DNA from: JADGRF01 sp035274465
GTDB taxonomy: Bacteria; Myxococcota_A; Polyangia; Polyangiales; JAFGIB01
Direction: 5' to 3'
DNA length: 64,000 bases
NCBI GenBank assembly: GCA_035274465.1
Contig: DATEOF010000355.1
Location: 17,591-81,590, forward strand
Part shown: one piece after another, positions 47,513 through 56,726 of the stretch
Numbering within the stretch: position 1 is the first letter of the stretch
Layout of the letters: each line of letters begins with the position of its first letter
Translations under genes and position numbers: made by a program
Notes under the pieces: generated by a model
What the model was told of the DNA's origin: nothing
Seen by the model: the letters and a program-made list of their open reading frames with translations, nothing else
Database searches by the model: none

Positions 47513-48431
47513 CGCTCATCAGCACGCGCTGTTCGCCGATCTCCAGGATCGCCACGCGATCGTCGGCCAGGCCGTGGCGATACACCTGCCAGCGTAGCTC
47601 GCGTCCACATCCTCCCGGCATGTCATCCGAGTTGATGAAGGTGTCGAAGTGGATCGGGACCATCCAGCGAGCGCCGAGCAATGCGAACGCATCGAGCGCT
47701 TCGCTCGAGTCGACGTGCGTGTGATGCATGAAGTGCCGCGGAGCGTCCGGGCAGATCGGGAGTAGCGCCAGGGCGAGGTTCGGGAAGCGCTCGCGCGTCG
47801 CGCGGAACGCATTGGGCGCGTAGGCCGTGTCCCCGCCGAAGTAGACCGACAGGCCGTGGTACTCGATCACGTAGCCGGTGAACGCCTTGGGCTCGAAGGC
47901 CACGTCGATGCCGTAGCGTCCGCCCACGTGTCTCACCGGCACGGCGGTGATGCGCAGGCCGTCCTTCTCGTACGATTGCCAGCGATCGAGCTCGCGGATC
48001 TCGAACGCGTAGCGCGGCATGCTGGCCTTTACGCCGGGAGGTACGAGCGCCAGCGGCGTGCGATCTTCGATCTGGTCGAGGCTGCCGAACGACAGGTGAT
48101 CGAAGTGCATGTGTGAGATCACGACTGCGGCGAGTGCCGGCAGGTGCTCCGGATCGAGCCCAGGCTCGACCAGGCGCGGTGAGAGCTGGCCGACGCTGTG
48201 CGTGAACACGGGATCGGTCAGCACGAACTTGTCGTCCAGCTGAACCAGCGCGGTCGCGTGTCCGATCCACAGCACGGCGAGCCGCGCGTCGCTGCGCACG
48301 GGGTCGTGGAGCTTGTGCGCGACCGGCTTCGTCTCGGGCGCGGAGATATTCCGCTGCAGAATACGGCCCACGAAGCCGCAGCCCAGCAGCAGCACGCTCG
48401 ACCAGACGAGTAGCCAGGTTCGCGCTTGCAT
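47475..48431 (-). CDS. MBL-fold (NAPE-PLD/UlaG-like) lipoprotein
   Basis: 318 residues. The ATG at 48431 overlaps the stop of the upstream gene (TAATG). The signal sequence ends LLLGC (lipobox). Metallo-beta-lactamase fold: VLWIGHATALVQLDD, metal site ISHMHFDHLSFGS, VYFGGDTAYAPN, HHTHVDSSEAL, GARWMVPIHFDTFI. The pattern resembles phospholipase-D-like MBL hydrolases. Acts in the periplasm or outer surface by its lipobox. Confidence 0.85.
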   Translation of the reverse strand: MQARTWLLVWSSVLLLGCGFVGRILQRNISAPETKPVAHKLHDPVRSDARLAVLWIGHATALVQLDDKFVLTDPVFTHSVGQLSPRLVEPGLDPEHLPALAAVVISHMHFDHLSFGSLDQIEDRTPLALVPPGVKASMPRYAFEIRELDRWQSYEKDGLRITAVPVRHVGGRYGIDVAFEPKAFTGYVIEYHGLSVYFGGDTAYAPNAFRATRERFPNLALALLPICPDAPRHFMHHTHVDSSEALDAFALLGARWMVPIHFDTFINSDDMPGGCGRELRWQVYRHGLADDRVAILEIGEQRVLMSATARTAGTSTPR

Positions 48432-49003
48432 TAGAAGTACCTGATGTTGAGCGCCGCGATCACCTCGCGCCGGGAGAGCAGCGGCGAGACGGTCACGGTC
48501 AGTCCGAGCACGCCGAACAACGTGTAGATGCCGAGATCGCCCGCCGGCCCGAAGCCGTCGGCTGCATAGTAGCCGCTCGCGCCGACCGACCACGACAGTA
48601 CCTCGCCGTGCTCGAGCAGCGGCAAGTAGACGCGCAGCCCCGCTCGCGCCAGCCAGCCGGAGTCGCCGTCCGGGGCGCAGCATGCCCACTCCGGTGAGAA
48701 GTGCAGCTCGACCGAGCCCGAGTGACGAGCGATCGGCGCTATCACGAAGCTCCGGAACGGGCGCGCTGCGATGCCGAACGAGTACAACAGCGGGGTCAAC
48801 TGCCAGCGCATGCCTCCGCCGACGTGCCCGGCACCGACGACCAGCAACGGACTCGGGATCAGCTGAGCGGTGGCCCAGGCTCCCGCGGCGACGTGCGCGC
48901 TCAACGTGGTCGCCGACGCCGCGTCGTCCGCGACGACGGGCCGCGCCAGGCCCAGCGCGAGCAGGGCGCTGCAGCACGGCAATAAATAGCGACGGTTTGA
49001 CAT
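48431..49003 (-). CDS. Secreted protein, probable outer-membrane beta-barrel
   Basis: 190 residues. Signal peptide (LLALGLARPVVA then DDAAS). The rest alternates hydrophobic and polar residues with Gly-rich turns, and the protein ends in aromatic Phe (NIRYF), the usual C-terminal residue of outer-membrane barrels. It is read with the MBL lipoprotein gene (TAATG overlap). Family not recognised. Confidence 0.65.
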   Translation of the reverse strand: MSNRRYLLPCCSALLALGLARPVVADDAASATTLSAHVAAGAWATAQLIPSPLLVVGAGHVGGGMRWQLTPLLYSFGIAARPFRSFVIAPIARHSGSVELHFSPEWACCAPDGDSGWLARAGLRVYLPLLEHGEVLSWSVGASGYYAADGFGPAGDLGIYTLFGVLGLTVTVSPLLSRREVIAALNIRYF

Positions 49004-49010
49004 TTTTGCC

Positions 49011-49030
49011 AGGCGCTCGGCGCCTATATT
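49011..49030. promoter_or_regulatory. Palindrome next to TATATT in the divergent intergenic region
   Basis: A perfect 6-bp inverted repeat AGGCGC/GCGCCT with a 3-nt centre (49011-49025) is followed by TATATT (49025-49030), 21 nt before the ATG at 49051. It lies between divergent genes and could be an operator for either. Confidence 0.35.
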
Positions 49031-49050
49031 GGGGGCGCAGGAGAACGAGC

Positions 49051-49896
49051 ATGAAAGTTCAAGCCTCTACGCGACAAGTCCGTGGGATCGCAACTGTCAT
49101 CCACGCGAGCGGCCAACCGGGCCCCGAGGCCATCGTCTTCGTGCACGGCAACCCCAGCTCGGGCCTGGATTGGTCGGAGCTGCTGGCTGCTGCGGGGGAG
49201 CTCGCCTATTCGGTCGCACCCGATATGCCGAACTACGGCCGCTCCGAGCGGCCGCCACAGTTCGAGTGCAGCGTGGAGGGCTACGCGAGCCACCTGACGG
49301 CGGTGATCGATCAGCTGGGGATTCGGCGCGCGCACCTGGTGTTGCACGACTTCGGCGGCCCCTGGGGCCTGACCTGGGCGGCCGCACATCTCGACCAGGT
49401 CGCGAGCGTGACGCTGATCAACGTGGGGATGGTGCCCGGCTATCGCTGGCACAAGTACGCGCGCATCTGGCAAACGCCGATCCTGGGCGAGCTGTTCATG
49501 GCGTGCGCCACGCCGGCCACGGCGCGCATGCTGCTCAACCTCGAGAACCCGCGGCCATTCCCGGAGGCATTCGTCCAGAACGTCCTCCAGAACCTGGACG
49601 CCGAATCGAAGCGCGCACAGCTCGCGCTGTACCGAGCGACGCGCGATCTGGCCGCGCTGAGCGAGCAACTCGGCCGGCAGCTCGCGCCGAGCAAGATTCC
49701 GGCACTGGTCGTGTGGGGCGAGGACGACCGCAATATGCCTGCGCGCTACGCCGCAGTGCAATCGCAGTACTTCGCCGTGTCTGCGACCCACGTCCTGCCC
49801 GGCTGCGGGCACTGGCCCTTCGTGGACGAGCCCGAGAAGTGTCGCGCGCTGCTCTTGCCGTTTTTACGCCAGCAGCTGCTCGGTGCCGCAGCCTGA
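49051..49896 (+). CDS. Alpha/beta hydrolase, haloalkane-dehalogenase/epoxide-hydrolase type
   Basis: 281 residues; ATG with GGAGAACGAGC site. VFVHGNPSSGLDW is the oxyanion loop, and LHDFGGPWGLTW is the nucleophile elbow with Asp100 instead of Ser, as in dehalogenases and epoxide hydrolases. Then VVWGEDDRNMP and CGHWPFVDEP with His254. Asp-nucleophile enzymes form an ester intermediate that the His/acid pair hydrolyses. Substrate unknown. Divergent from the barrel/MBL pair. Confidence 0.87.
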   Translation: MKVQASTRQVRGIATVIHASGQPGPEAIVFVHGNPSSGLDWSELLAAAGELAYSVAPDMPNYGRSERPPQFECSVEGYASHLTAVIDQLGIRRAHLVLHDFGGPWGLTWAAAHLDQVASVTLINVGMVPGYRWHKYARIWQTPILGELFMACATPATARMLLNLENPRPFPEAFVQNVLQNLDAESKRAQLALYRATRDLAALSEQLGRQLAPSKIPALVVWGEDDRNMPARYAAVQSQYFAVSATHVLPGCGHWPFVDEPEKCRALLLPFLRQQLLGAAA

Positions 49897-49972
49897 CTGT
49901 GTCCTGCTTCCGCTCGCGTTTGCGTTGTCTCAACTGAGCCGGCATTCCGCCGAGCTGCTCAGGAGACGACAG

Positions 49973-51247
49973 ATGCGAGACTGTGTATTTCGTGCGCTAC
50001 GGCTGTGGATCGTGTTTGCGTGTTGGACCGGTTGCGGCTTCAGCTCGCCCGTGGCGTCGACGTGTGGACCCAACGCGAGCCAGGACTTCATCACCTGCGC
50101 GCTCAACATGGCGCCGATCGTCGCCCCTGCCTCGGCGAGCAGGCACATCGTCTACCAGGCGCCCGGCAAGCTGCGCGTGTCGCACGGTCAGAGCTGCGTG
50201 AACGCCGCTCACGCGGCGGACAGCAAGGAGTTCGCGTTTCGCATCCAGGAGTCGGAGGTGTTGCCGGGAACGTACGGCGACAGCGCGACCGTGTTCATGA
50301 ACGGCTGGAACCTGCGCTACTCGAACGGGGATCACCACGTGCAGGGCTTTGGTTCGGCGATCGTGAACATCCAGGAGTCTCGCACGGCCGACGGTCTGTT
50401 GTTGCAGTGGGAAGCCGGTGGCGTGGTCAGCGACAACAACGGCGACGACCCCTACGAGTGGTGTTATTCGTATACGATCGTGGGTTGGGCGCGTTCGAGC
50501 AGTGGGTTCGACGCGATCGCAGGCGAACGCGGGCTCGCCTTCATTCGGCCGACTGATCCCGGCAACAGCACGGCGCTGCACACCATCGATGGTTGGGCTC
50601 GCAATGTGTACGGTGCAGGTGTCGTGCTGCCGCAGGGCTTCGCCATGATGTGGGACGACCACGGCGATCGGCACGTCTTGCAGGCCGGCTTCGATCTCGG
50701 CAAGCACTACGCGAGCGGCACCGGCCAGATGGCGTGGACCTCGCGCGCGCTGTTCAAGGACAATGACAGCTCCAACGACTACTACGCCGCGGAGCTGGTC
50801 TCCACGATGACCTACTCCAGCCCGGAGTGGTACCACCCGAGCGAGGTGTCGGTCGAAACCGCTCAGGGCTTCGAGCCGCGCAACAACGCGGTCTCGCTGA
50901 CGCCGATGGCGTCAGAGTCGTTTTGCACCGCGGTCGGCGACAGCACGCCGCGGGTCGCGCACTATCGCATCGACAACGTGCCGTACGCGTACGCCGTGCC
51001 GGTCCTGTCCGGTTGGGAGATGGGCTACCTGTGTACCGATCACCACGTCCGCGAGATCGGCGCTGCCATTACGGACTTTCGCTACGAGCGCGCGCCGGAC
51101 GCCGTCGGCGGCGCGCTGTTCTACACCCTGCAGCTCGCGCTGGGCGACGACAGCGACAACATCAACTACGCCGCAGCGAGCGTCGACGTGTTGGGTCTGA
51201 AGCCCCTGTCGTCCGGTCCCCAACCCTTGTTTGCTGCGGAGGAATAG
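49973..51247 (+). CDS. Lipoprotein with internal repeats, unknown function
   Basis: 424 residues. ATG preceded by AGGAGACGAC. The signal sequence ends FACWTGC (lipobox). The body contains three related stretches: NGWNLRYSNGDHHVQGFG (about 110), QGFAMMWDDHGDRHVLQAG (about 220) and SGWEMGYLCTDHHVREIG (about 345), suggesting a duplicated beta-rich module with conserved Asp-His-His. No enzyme family recognised; adhesive or binding roles are possible. Confidence 0.65.
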   Translation: MRDCVFRALRLWIVFACWTGCGFSSPVASTCGPNASQDFITCALNMAPIVAPASASRHIVYQAPGKLRVSHGQSCVNAAHAADSKEFAFRIQESEVLPGTYGDSATVFMNGWNLRYSNGDHHVQGFGSAIVNIQESRTADGLLLQWEAGGVVSDNNGDDPYEWCYSYTIVGWARSSSGFDAIAGERGLAFIRPTDPGNSTALHTIDGWARNVYGAGVVLPQGFAMMWDDHGDRHVLQAGFDLGKHYASGTGQMAWTSRALFKDNDSSNDYYAAELVSTMTYSSPEWYHPSEVSVETAQGFEPRNNAVSLTPMASESFCTAVGDSTPRVAHYRIDNVPYAYAVPVLSGWEMGYLCTDHHVREIGAAITDFRYERAPDAVGGALFYTLQLALGDDSDNINYAAASVDVLGLKPLSSGPQPLFAAEE

Positions 51248-51429
51248 CCTGCGCTGGCCCGTGTCACCGCGCGTCTCGTTCCACTTGGTTGTTGAATGCG
51301 ACGCGCGGCTCCTGTAGTCACTGCGTAGCCGAAACGTTGCCATCCGGAACACGTCCCCGAACGTGAGCCGCCGGCGCAGCAAGGCAATAGTTCGTGGCGC
51401 GCAACGAGTACTACTCATGGGGTGACACG

Positions 51430-53175
51430 ATGACAAAATCAGATGGCTTGGGCGTGGATATTAGCCGACGCGCGCTGTTGCAGGCTGCGACGGCGCTGGC
51501 AGTGGTGCCCGTGATCGGGTGCAAAGACTCGGATGGCGATCGATTGGATCCCCGTTCGGGTGACGGAGGGACTGGCACCGGAACGTCGTGCATCGAGACC
51601 GACTCGACCAAGGATAACGAGTCGCCCACCGTGAACGAGCCCACGACGGGTCGCTCGTCTCGGAAGCTGTTCTGGACCACCGAAATCGCCACCGGTCGCG
51701 TGATGGGGCTCGCGAACAACGATATCAAGCAGTTCAAGGGCATCCCCTACGGCGCATCCACCGGCGGCAAGAACCGGTACATGCCTCCGCAGAAGCCCGA
51801 AGCCTGGCGCGGCGTCCGCGAGTGCTTCAACTACGGGCCGATCAGTCCACAGCTGCTCAGCTCACTCGACTCGGAGTACGGACGCTTGATCAACTGGGAT
51901 CTGCACCCAGGTGGCATGGGTGAGGACTGTCTCAGCTTGAATGTCTGGACCTCCACGCTCGACCGCGGTGCGAAGAAGGCCGTGATGGTGTGCTTCCACG
52001 GCGGAGGCTTTGCCTCCGGCTCGGGCAATCAGCTCGGCTTCGATGGCGCCAAGATGGCACAGACCCAGGACGTCGTGGTGGTCACGGTCAACCACCGCTT
52101 GAACGTCTTCGGCTATCTGAACCTGGGAGATCTCGACGCGCCCGACGAGCTCCGCTACGGCGGCGTGGTCGGCATCATGGATCTGGCTGCCTCGCTCGAG
52201 TGGGTGAAGGAGAACATCGAGAACTTCGGCGGCGATCGAGATCGCGTGATGATCTTCGGGCAGTCGGGCGGCGGCGCCAAGACCTCGGTCATGCTCAGTA
52301 ACCCGGCCGCGCGTGGGTTATTCCACCGCGCCGGCGTGCAGTCCGGCTCGCAGCTCCGGTTGGCCGACAACATGCGCGCGGGCCAGTACGCGGAGCTCCT
52401 GCTGGACGAGCTGGGCGTCAAGAGCAGCGACATGATGGCGCTTCAGAAGAAGAGCTGGCAGGAGATCCTGGAGGCCTCGGTCTCGCTCACACCGCCTGCG
52501 GGGAGCACGGCGGTGAGCTTCTCGCCCGTGATGGACGGCGACTACCTCAAGCATCATCCGTTTGATCCCACTGCGCCGGAGGAGTCGCAGGATGTGCCAG
52601 TGATCATCTCCAGCACCCTGCACGATTCGGCGCTCGCGCTCACGAACTTCGACCTGGATGACGCGGGCCTGCGCACGGCGATCGCCGGTCGCTTCGGCGA
52701 CGATCGTGCCGACGCGATCATCAAGGCGCAAAAGGCCGCGCGCCCGAAGGACAGCAACTACCTGATCCAGGCTTCGGCGTTCACGGATTCCTCGCGCGGC
52801 AGCGCGACATACGTGCAGGCGGAGCGCAAGGCCGCGCTGAAGAAGGCGCCGGTCTATGTCTACCAGTGGGACTGGATCAGCAACATGGCGGACGCGAAGT
52901 TCGGTGCGGTACACGGCATCGACGTCTCGGCGGCGTTCAACAACGCGCGCGACACGATGCTCTCCACGGGCGCTGCCGCGGGCAAGCGCATCGCAACCAA
53001 GTTCTCTTCTGCGTGGGCCGCCTTCGCCAAGACCGGTGACCCGAACAACTCGGAGATCCCCAAGTGGGAGCCCTTCGACGCCGAGAAGCGCGCGATCATG
53101 ATCTTCGACGAAGACACGCGCGCGGAGAACGACTACCGCGGCGAGCTCATCCGCCAGGTCGCACCGAAGACCTGA
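51430..53175 (+). CDS. Type B carboxylesterase, Tat lipoprotein
   Basis: 581 residues from the ATG at 51430. Twin-arginine signal (SRRALLQAATALAVV) with a lipobox-like PVIGC. COesterase fold: EDCLSLNVWTS, oxyanion loop CFHGGGFASGSG, nucleophile Ser279 in FGQSGGGAKTS and His495 in FGAVHGIDVSAAF. The acid appears to be Asp399 (STLHDSALAL), where Glu is more usual. Substrate unknown; an exported esterase fits the polymer-degrading context. Its 3' end overlaps the nuclease gene by 29 nt. Confidence 0.9.
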   Translation: MTKSDGLGVDISRRALLQAATALAVVPVIGCKDSDGDRLDPRSGDGGTGTGTSCIETDSTKDNESPTVNEPTTGRSSRKLFWTTEIATGRVMGLANNDIKQFKGIPYGASTGGKNRYMPPQKPEAWRGVRECFNYGPISPQLLSSLDSEYGRLINWDLHPGGMGEDCLSLNVWTSTLDRGAKKAVMVCFHGGGFASGSGNQLGFDGAKMAQTQDVVVVTVNHRLNVFGYLNLGDLDAPDELRYGGVVGIMDLAASLEWVKENIENFGGDRDRVMIFGQSGGGAKTSVMLSNPAARGLFHRAGVQSGSQLRLADNMRAGQYAELLLDELGVKSSDMMALQKKSWQEILEASVSLTPPAGSTAVSFSPVMDGDYLKHHPFDPTAPEESQDVPVIISSTLHDSALALTNFDLDDAGLRTAIAGRFGDDRADAIIKAQKAARPKDSNYLIQASAFTDSSRGSATYVQAERKAALKKAPVYVYQWDWISNMADAKFGAVHGIDVSAAFNNARDTMLSTGAAAGKRIATKFSSAWAAFAKTGDPNNSEIPKWEPFDAEKRAIMIFDEDTRAENDYRGELIRQVAPKT

Positions 53176-56083
53176 GTGCGGCCGCCGCCGACAGCGACAA
53201 CACCAGCACCAGCCAACCGAGCGACCAGCCGTGGGTCGCGGGGGCCGGTTGCGCTGGGCAGGTGAGGTCGAGGCTGACGACGACCGGGTCATGGTCCGAG
53301 GCGCGGTAGGCGTCGGACGCGTACAGGCTGCTGAGCTGGGCGGTGCTCTTGAAGTTGGTGTTGTAGTCGAGCACCGCCGGCTCGTCGGCGTTGATGTGGG
53401 CCTCGACCACGTCGGCGATCTGATTCAGCACGGCCTCCGAGCCGAAGGCATAGTCCAGGTAGCCCCACTGCCCGTCGAAGACGTACGAGTACGCGGCGGC
53501 GCCGATCTGGTCGTCGATCAGGTTGGTATAGCCGCCCGCCTCCAGGCCGCGGATCGGATCCTCGCGACTGTAGGAGTTCATGTCGCCGAGGATCAGGATC
53601 CTGCTCTCGCCGGTCTGCGTGGGATCCGTGCTCAGCCACGCGACCAGCTGCTCGGTGGCGGCCTTGCGCGTCAGGTTGCATTCACCTTGCCCGTCGCCCA
53701 CGTCCGGATCGGGCCCGACCGGACTGATGTTGTCCGCGCACGAGCTGCCCTTGGACTTCAGGTGATTGCCGACGACGACCACGCGGCCACCGCAGCTGTC
53801 TGCGAACGCCTGCGCGAGCGCGGGACGATTGCGCTGGAACGCGCCGGCGCCCGTCTGATAGACGCCAAACGCAGCCGTGTTCGCGACCGCAGTTCGGCCC
53901 ACCGGCGTCGCGCGCGCCGGCTTGTAGACCATGCCGATGCGGATGGCATCGTTGCCGAGCGCGTTCGTCTGGCCGGTGTTGGCGTCGACGCGCACGAAGT
54001 CGTACGTGCCCGGGGCGGTCGCCGCGTTGAGCTTGTCGACCAGGTGCTGTAGTGCACTGCTCGGGCCGTAGCCGTCGTTCTCCAGCTCGTTGAGCACGAG
54101 GATGTCGGCGCTCGTGCCGACCGCTGCTTGCACCGTCTTCGGCCACTGGCGATCGAATTCGGCCTGGTTTTCGGCGCCGCGGCACTCGGTCGCGGCGCCG
54201 CCGACGCCGTTGCTGCAAGCCGTGCTGCCGAACGTGTTGAAGTAGTTGAGCAGGTTGAAGCCGGCGATGCGCAGCCGTCCGCCGCTCGCCACCGGCAGCG
54301 TGGGGCGTGGATTCGCGGCGAGGAAGCTCGCCGAGCCTCCGCCCAGGACGTTGAACGGCCTCACGCGGTACAGGACGGGATCGGTCGTCGCGGGCACGTT
54401 CGACGCGACCGTGGCATCGGACTGCGTGAGCACACCGACGATGCCTGCGACAGTGTCTCCGCCGCGCAGAGTGTTCGCCGCCGTAAGCTGCGAGCCCCCT
54501 CGGCCGAACTTGATCGGGTCGGGGTTCTGGGCCTGCAAGTCGTCGTCCAGCAGGATGCGGTTCAGGTTGTTGGCGGCCTGGAGCGCTGCGGCGGCCGGGC
54601 CCGGGTCGGCGCCGTGCGTCGGCTGCACCAGCCTGCTCCCGGCGCTCAGCAGCACCTGGCCGAAGCGGCCGAGCTGAAAGTGCTCGCTGACGTACAGCGT
54701 CTGCGGCAAGCGCACGAGCATGCCCTCGTAGCGCTCGAGCTCCGTCGCACCCGAGAGGGGCAGGGTGATGTCGGTCGGAGGCACGCTCGCCGATGCGGCG
54801 CAGATCTCGATCTGAGGCGAGGTCATCTCGGTCAGCGTGCCGCCCGTGCTGCCGAAGTCGAACTCGGTCACGTTACCCGTGACTTGCACCAGCTGTCCGA
54901 CGTTCACGAAGTTGCCGTTGCCGCTGAACACGAAGATCGCATCCGACGTGTCGGGGTTGGCGTCGCTGGTGGCTGCGGTGTTCTGCAGGAAGAAGCCGCG
55001 CAGGTGGTCGGTGTTGGTTCCGGTGCCGAGGAATTCGTAGTCCCCGACGACCACGCCCTGCACGGTGCGGGTGCCGCTCAGGGCGGCGCTCGTCCCGGTG
55101 CCCTGGATCTGGCCGATCGGTGTGTCCGCGGCGCTGCACGGCGTGGACGTGACCGCGAACGTCGCGGTGTAGTCGGCTGACGGGTGATCCGGTGGATCGC
55201 TGGTATCCACGTCGCTGACGCCGCTGGCCGACACCGAGAGCAGGCAGACGCCGGCCGGCATGTCCTGGCTGGGCGTGAGGCTCGCGGTCGTGACGTTGCT
55301 GAACGCGCTGGAGTTCGAGGCCACCAGCGTGCCGGCAGGACACTCGATGCGGATCGCACTCGACGCGACCGCGACGGGTTCGCTGAACGTGACCGTGATC
55401 GTCGCTGCCGGTGAGACGTTCATCTCGCCCGGCGCGGGCGAGCTGCTGACCACGCTTGGCGCCGCTTCGCCGCACGTGACCGCCGCCGTGCTGCTGTTGC
55501 GCGGCGCCGGCGCCGCGACGCTGAAGTCGACCGAGTTGGCGTCGGTGTCCGTACAGCCGCTGCCGATGCGCTGCGCGGCGGTCATGGCAGAGAGCGCAGG
55601 CGTCGTGCTCCCTTCCGCGCACGAGCTCGCGCCGTAGCCCACCAGATCGACCAGGCTCGGCGCCCCGTTCGGGCAGCCCGCGCCGAATGCCGTGGTCGTG
55701 TTCGAGAGCGCCACGATGCCGCCGGTCGCGCTCAAGGCGATGGTTCCGGTCACGTCGGGGCTGGGCAGGTTCATCGTCCCGCCCGCGCCCTGGGCTTCCT
55801 GCACGAGCAGGTACTGGCCGGGCTGGATCACGCCAGCCAGCGCCGTGACCTGCCACGAGCCAGCCGAGCTCGGTCCGTACTGCACCGACCAGCCTGTCAG
55901 GCTGACGGCCGTCGATCCACGATTGAACAGTTCGATGAAGTCGTTGCGCAGGGTCGCACCGCTGTTACCGCCGCCGCCGTACACCTGACTGACGACTATG
56001 TCGGGACTGACCGCGTGGGCCCGACTGACCAGTAACAGCAACAGCGTGGCGGCGAGCGCCACGCGGCGTCCTGAACGTTCCAT
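53147..56083 (-). CDS. ExeM/NucH-type extracellular nuclease with C-terminal hydrophobic tail
   Basis: 978 residues from the ATG at 56083, preceded by GAGGTGA. Signal peptide ends SRAHA. Lamin-tail domain (about 27-150; IVVSQVYGGGGNSGA, FIELFNRGSTAVSLTGWS). Ig-like Big_5 domain (about 205-310; ITVTFSEPVAVASSAIRIEC). OB-fold/NucH-like region (about 320-610). Endonuclease/exonuclease/phosphatase domain (about 630-940; VLNELENDGYG, ILGDMNSYSRED, SDHDPVVVSL). The protein ends with a hydrophobic segment (GWLVLVLSLSAAAAL) and a short basic/Gly tail, a typical sorting or anchoring signal. Divergently placed next to an exosortase gene, so that tail is a candidate exosortase substrate. It should degrade extracellular DNA for nutrients or biofilm turnover. 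Confidence 0.9.
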   Translation of the reverse strand: MERSGRRVALAATLLLLLVSRAHAVSPDIVVSQVYGGGGNSGATLRNDFIELFNRGSTAVSLTGWSVQYGPSSAGSWQVTALAGVIQPGQYLLVQEAQGAGGTMNLPSPDVTGTIALSATGGIVALSNTTTAFGAGCPNGAPSLVDLVGYGASSCAEGSTTPALSAMTAAQRIGSGCTDTDANSVDFSVAAPAPRNSSTAAVTCGEAAPSVVSSSPAPGEMNVSPAATITVTFSEPVAVASSAIRIECPAGTLVASNSSAFSNVTTASLTPSQDMPAGVCLLSVSASGVSDVDTSDPPDHPSADYTATFAVTSTPCSAADTPIGQIQGTGTSAALSGTRTVQGVVVGDYEFLGTGTNTDHLRGFFLQNTAATSDANPDTSDAIFVFSGNGNFVNVGQLVQVTGNVTEFDFGSTGGTLTEMTSPQIEICAASASVPPTDITLPLSGATELERYEGMLVRLPQTLYVSEHFQLGRFGQVLLSAGSRLVQPTHGADPGPAAAALQAANNLNRILLDDDLQAQNPDPIKFGRGGSQLTAANTLRGGDTVAGIVGVLTQSDATVASNVPATTDPVLYRVRPFNVLGGGSASFLAANPRPTLPVASGGRLRIAGFNLLNYFNTFGSTACSNGVGGAATECRGAENQAEFDRQWPKTVQAAVGTSADILVLNELENDGYGPSSALQHLVDKLNAATAPGTYDFVRVDANTGQTNALGNDAIRIGMVYKPARATPVGRTAVANTAAFGVYQTGAGAFQRNRPALAQAFADSCGGRVVVVGNHLKSKGSSCADNISPVGPDPDVGDGQGECNLTRKAATEQLVAWLSTDPTQTGESRILILGDMNSYSREDPIRGLEAGGYTNLIDDQIGAAAYSYVFDGQWGYLDYAFGSEAVLNQIADVVEAHINADEPAVLDYNTNFKSTAQLSSLYASDAYRASDHDPVVVSLDLTCPAQPAPATHGWSLGWLVLVLSLSAAAALRSSVRPGG

Positions 56084-56210
56084 CGAATCACCTCGGCTGG
56101 GACCGCAGCGATAACGCACGCGTGGTGCGCAGCGTGCAAACACTATGAGACGACTCGGTGGCGAGCGACAGTCGAATCTCCGGCTTGTGTATAGTGCGTC
56201 CGGATCCCGA

Positions 56211-56726
56211 ATGGCTGTCGCTCACATCGACCGACCTCAACGCCGCTTCGCATTGCGGTTCGCCGTGTTCGGCGTGCTCTTGTTCGGCCTGTACACGTTC
56301 CCGTACGAAGAGTACGGGTTGTCGGAGACTTGGTTCACGGCATATCTGGCGGGCTATGCGCGCATGGCCGGCGGTGCGCTTTCGCTGTTCGAACCCGAGA
56401 TCCGCGTGTCGGGCCAGGACATCTTAGGCAGGTTCGGCCTGCGCATCGTCAAGAGCTGCGACGCGATGGAAGCCGTGCTGCTGTTCGCGGCGGCGGTGTT
56501 GGCGTTTCCCGCGGCGTGGCGCACGCGCGTGCTCGGGATCGCGCTCGGCATCGGCGTACTCGTGGGCTTGAACGTCGTGCGGATCTGCACGCTGTACTAC
56601 GTCGGCGTGTATCAACCCGCGCAGTTCGAGTTCTACCACATGGAGGTCTGGCCGCTGGCGCTGGTCAGCGCGGCCGGACTCGCGTTCATCGTATGGTCGA
56701 GCTGGGTCACACGACAGCACGGCTGA
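56211..56726 (+). CDS. Exosortase (XrtH-like), membrane transpeptidase
   Basis: 171 residues from the ATG at 56211; a TATAGT box (56190-56195) sits just upstream. A polytopic membrane protein carrying the exosortase triad: Cys83 in IVKSCDAMEAVLLF, Arg124 in GLNVVRICTLYYVG and His143 in QFEFYHMEVWP. Exosortases cleave C-terminal sorting tails of secreted proteins and pass the new end to an acceptor. The sequence around Cys and Arg is closest to the exosortase H type by recollection. It overlaps the next gene by 34 nt; divergent from the secreted nuclease (127 nt). Confidence 0.85.
   Translation: MAVAHIDRPQRRFALRFAVFGVLLFGLYTFPYEEYGLSETWFTAYLAGYARMAGGALSLFEPEIRVSGQDILGRFGLRIVKSCDAMEAVLLFAAAVLAFPAAWRTRVLGIALGIGVLVGLNVVRICTLYYVGVYQPAQFEFYHMEVWPLALVSAAGLAFIVWSSWVTRQHG

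Noticed and set aside
47475..49052. 525-codon minus-strand frame covering MBL and barrel genes as one protein
   Set aside because: The first half is out of frame with the barrel protein, and the MBL lipoprotein has its own signal peptide at 48431.
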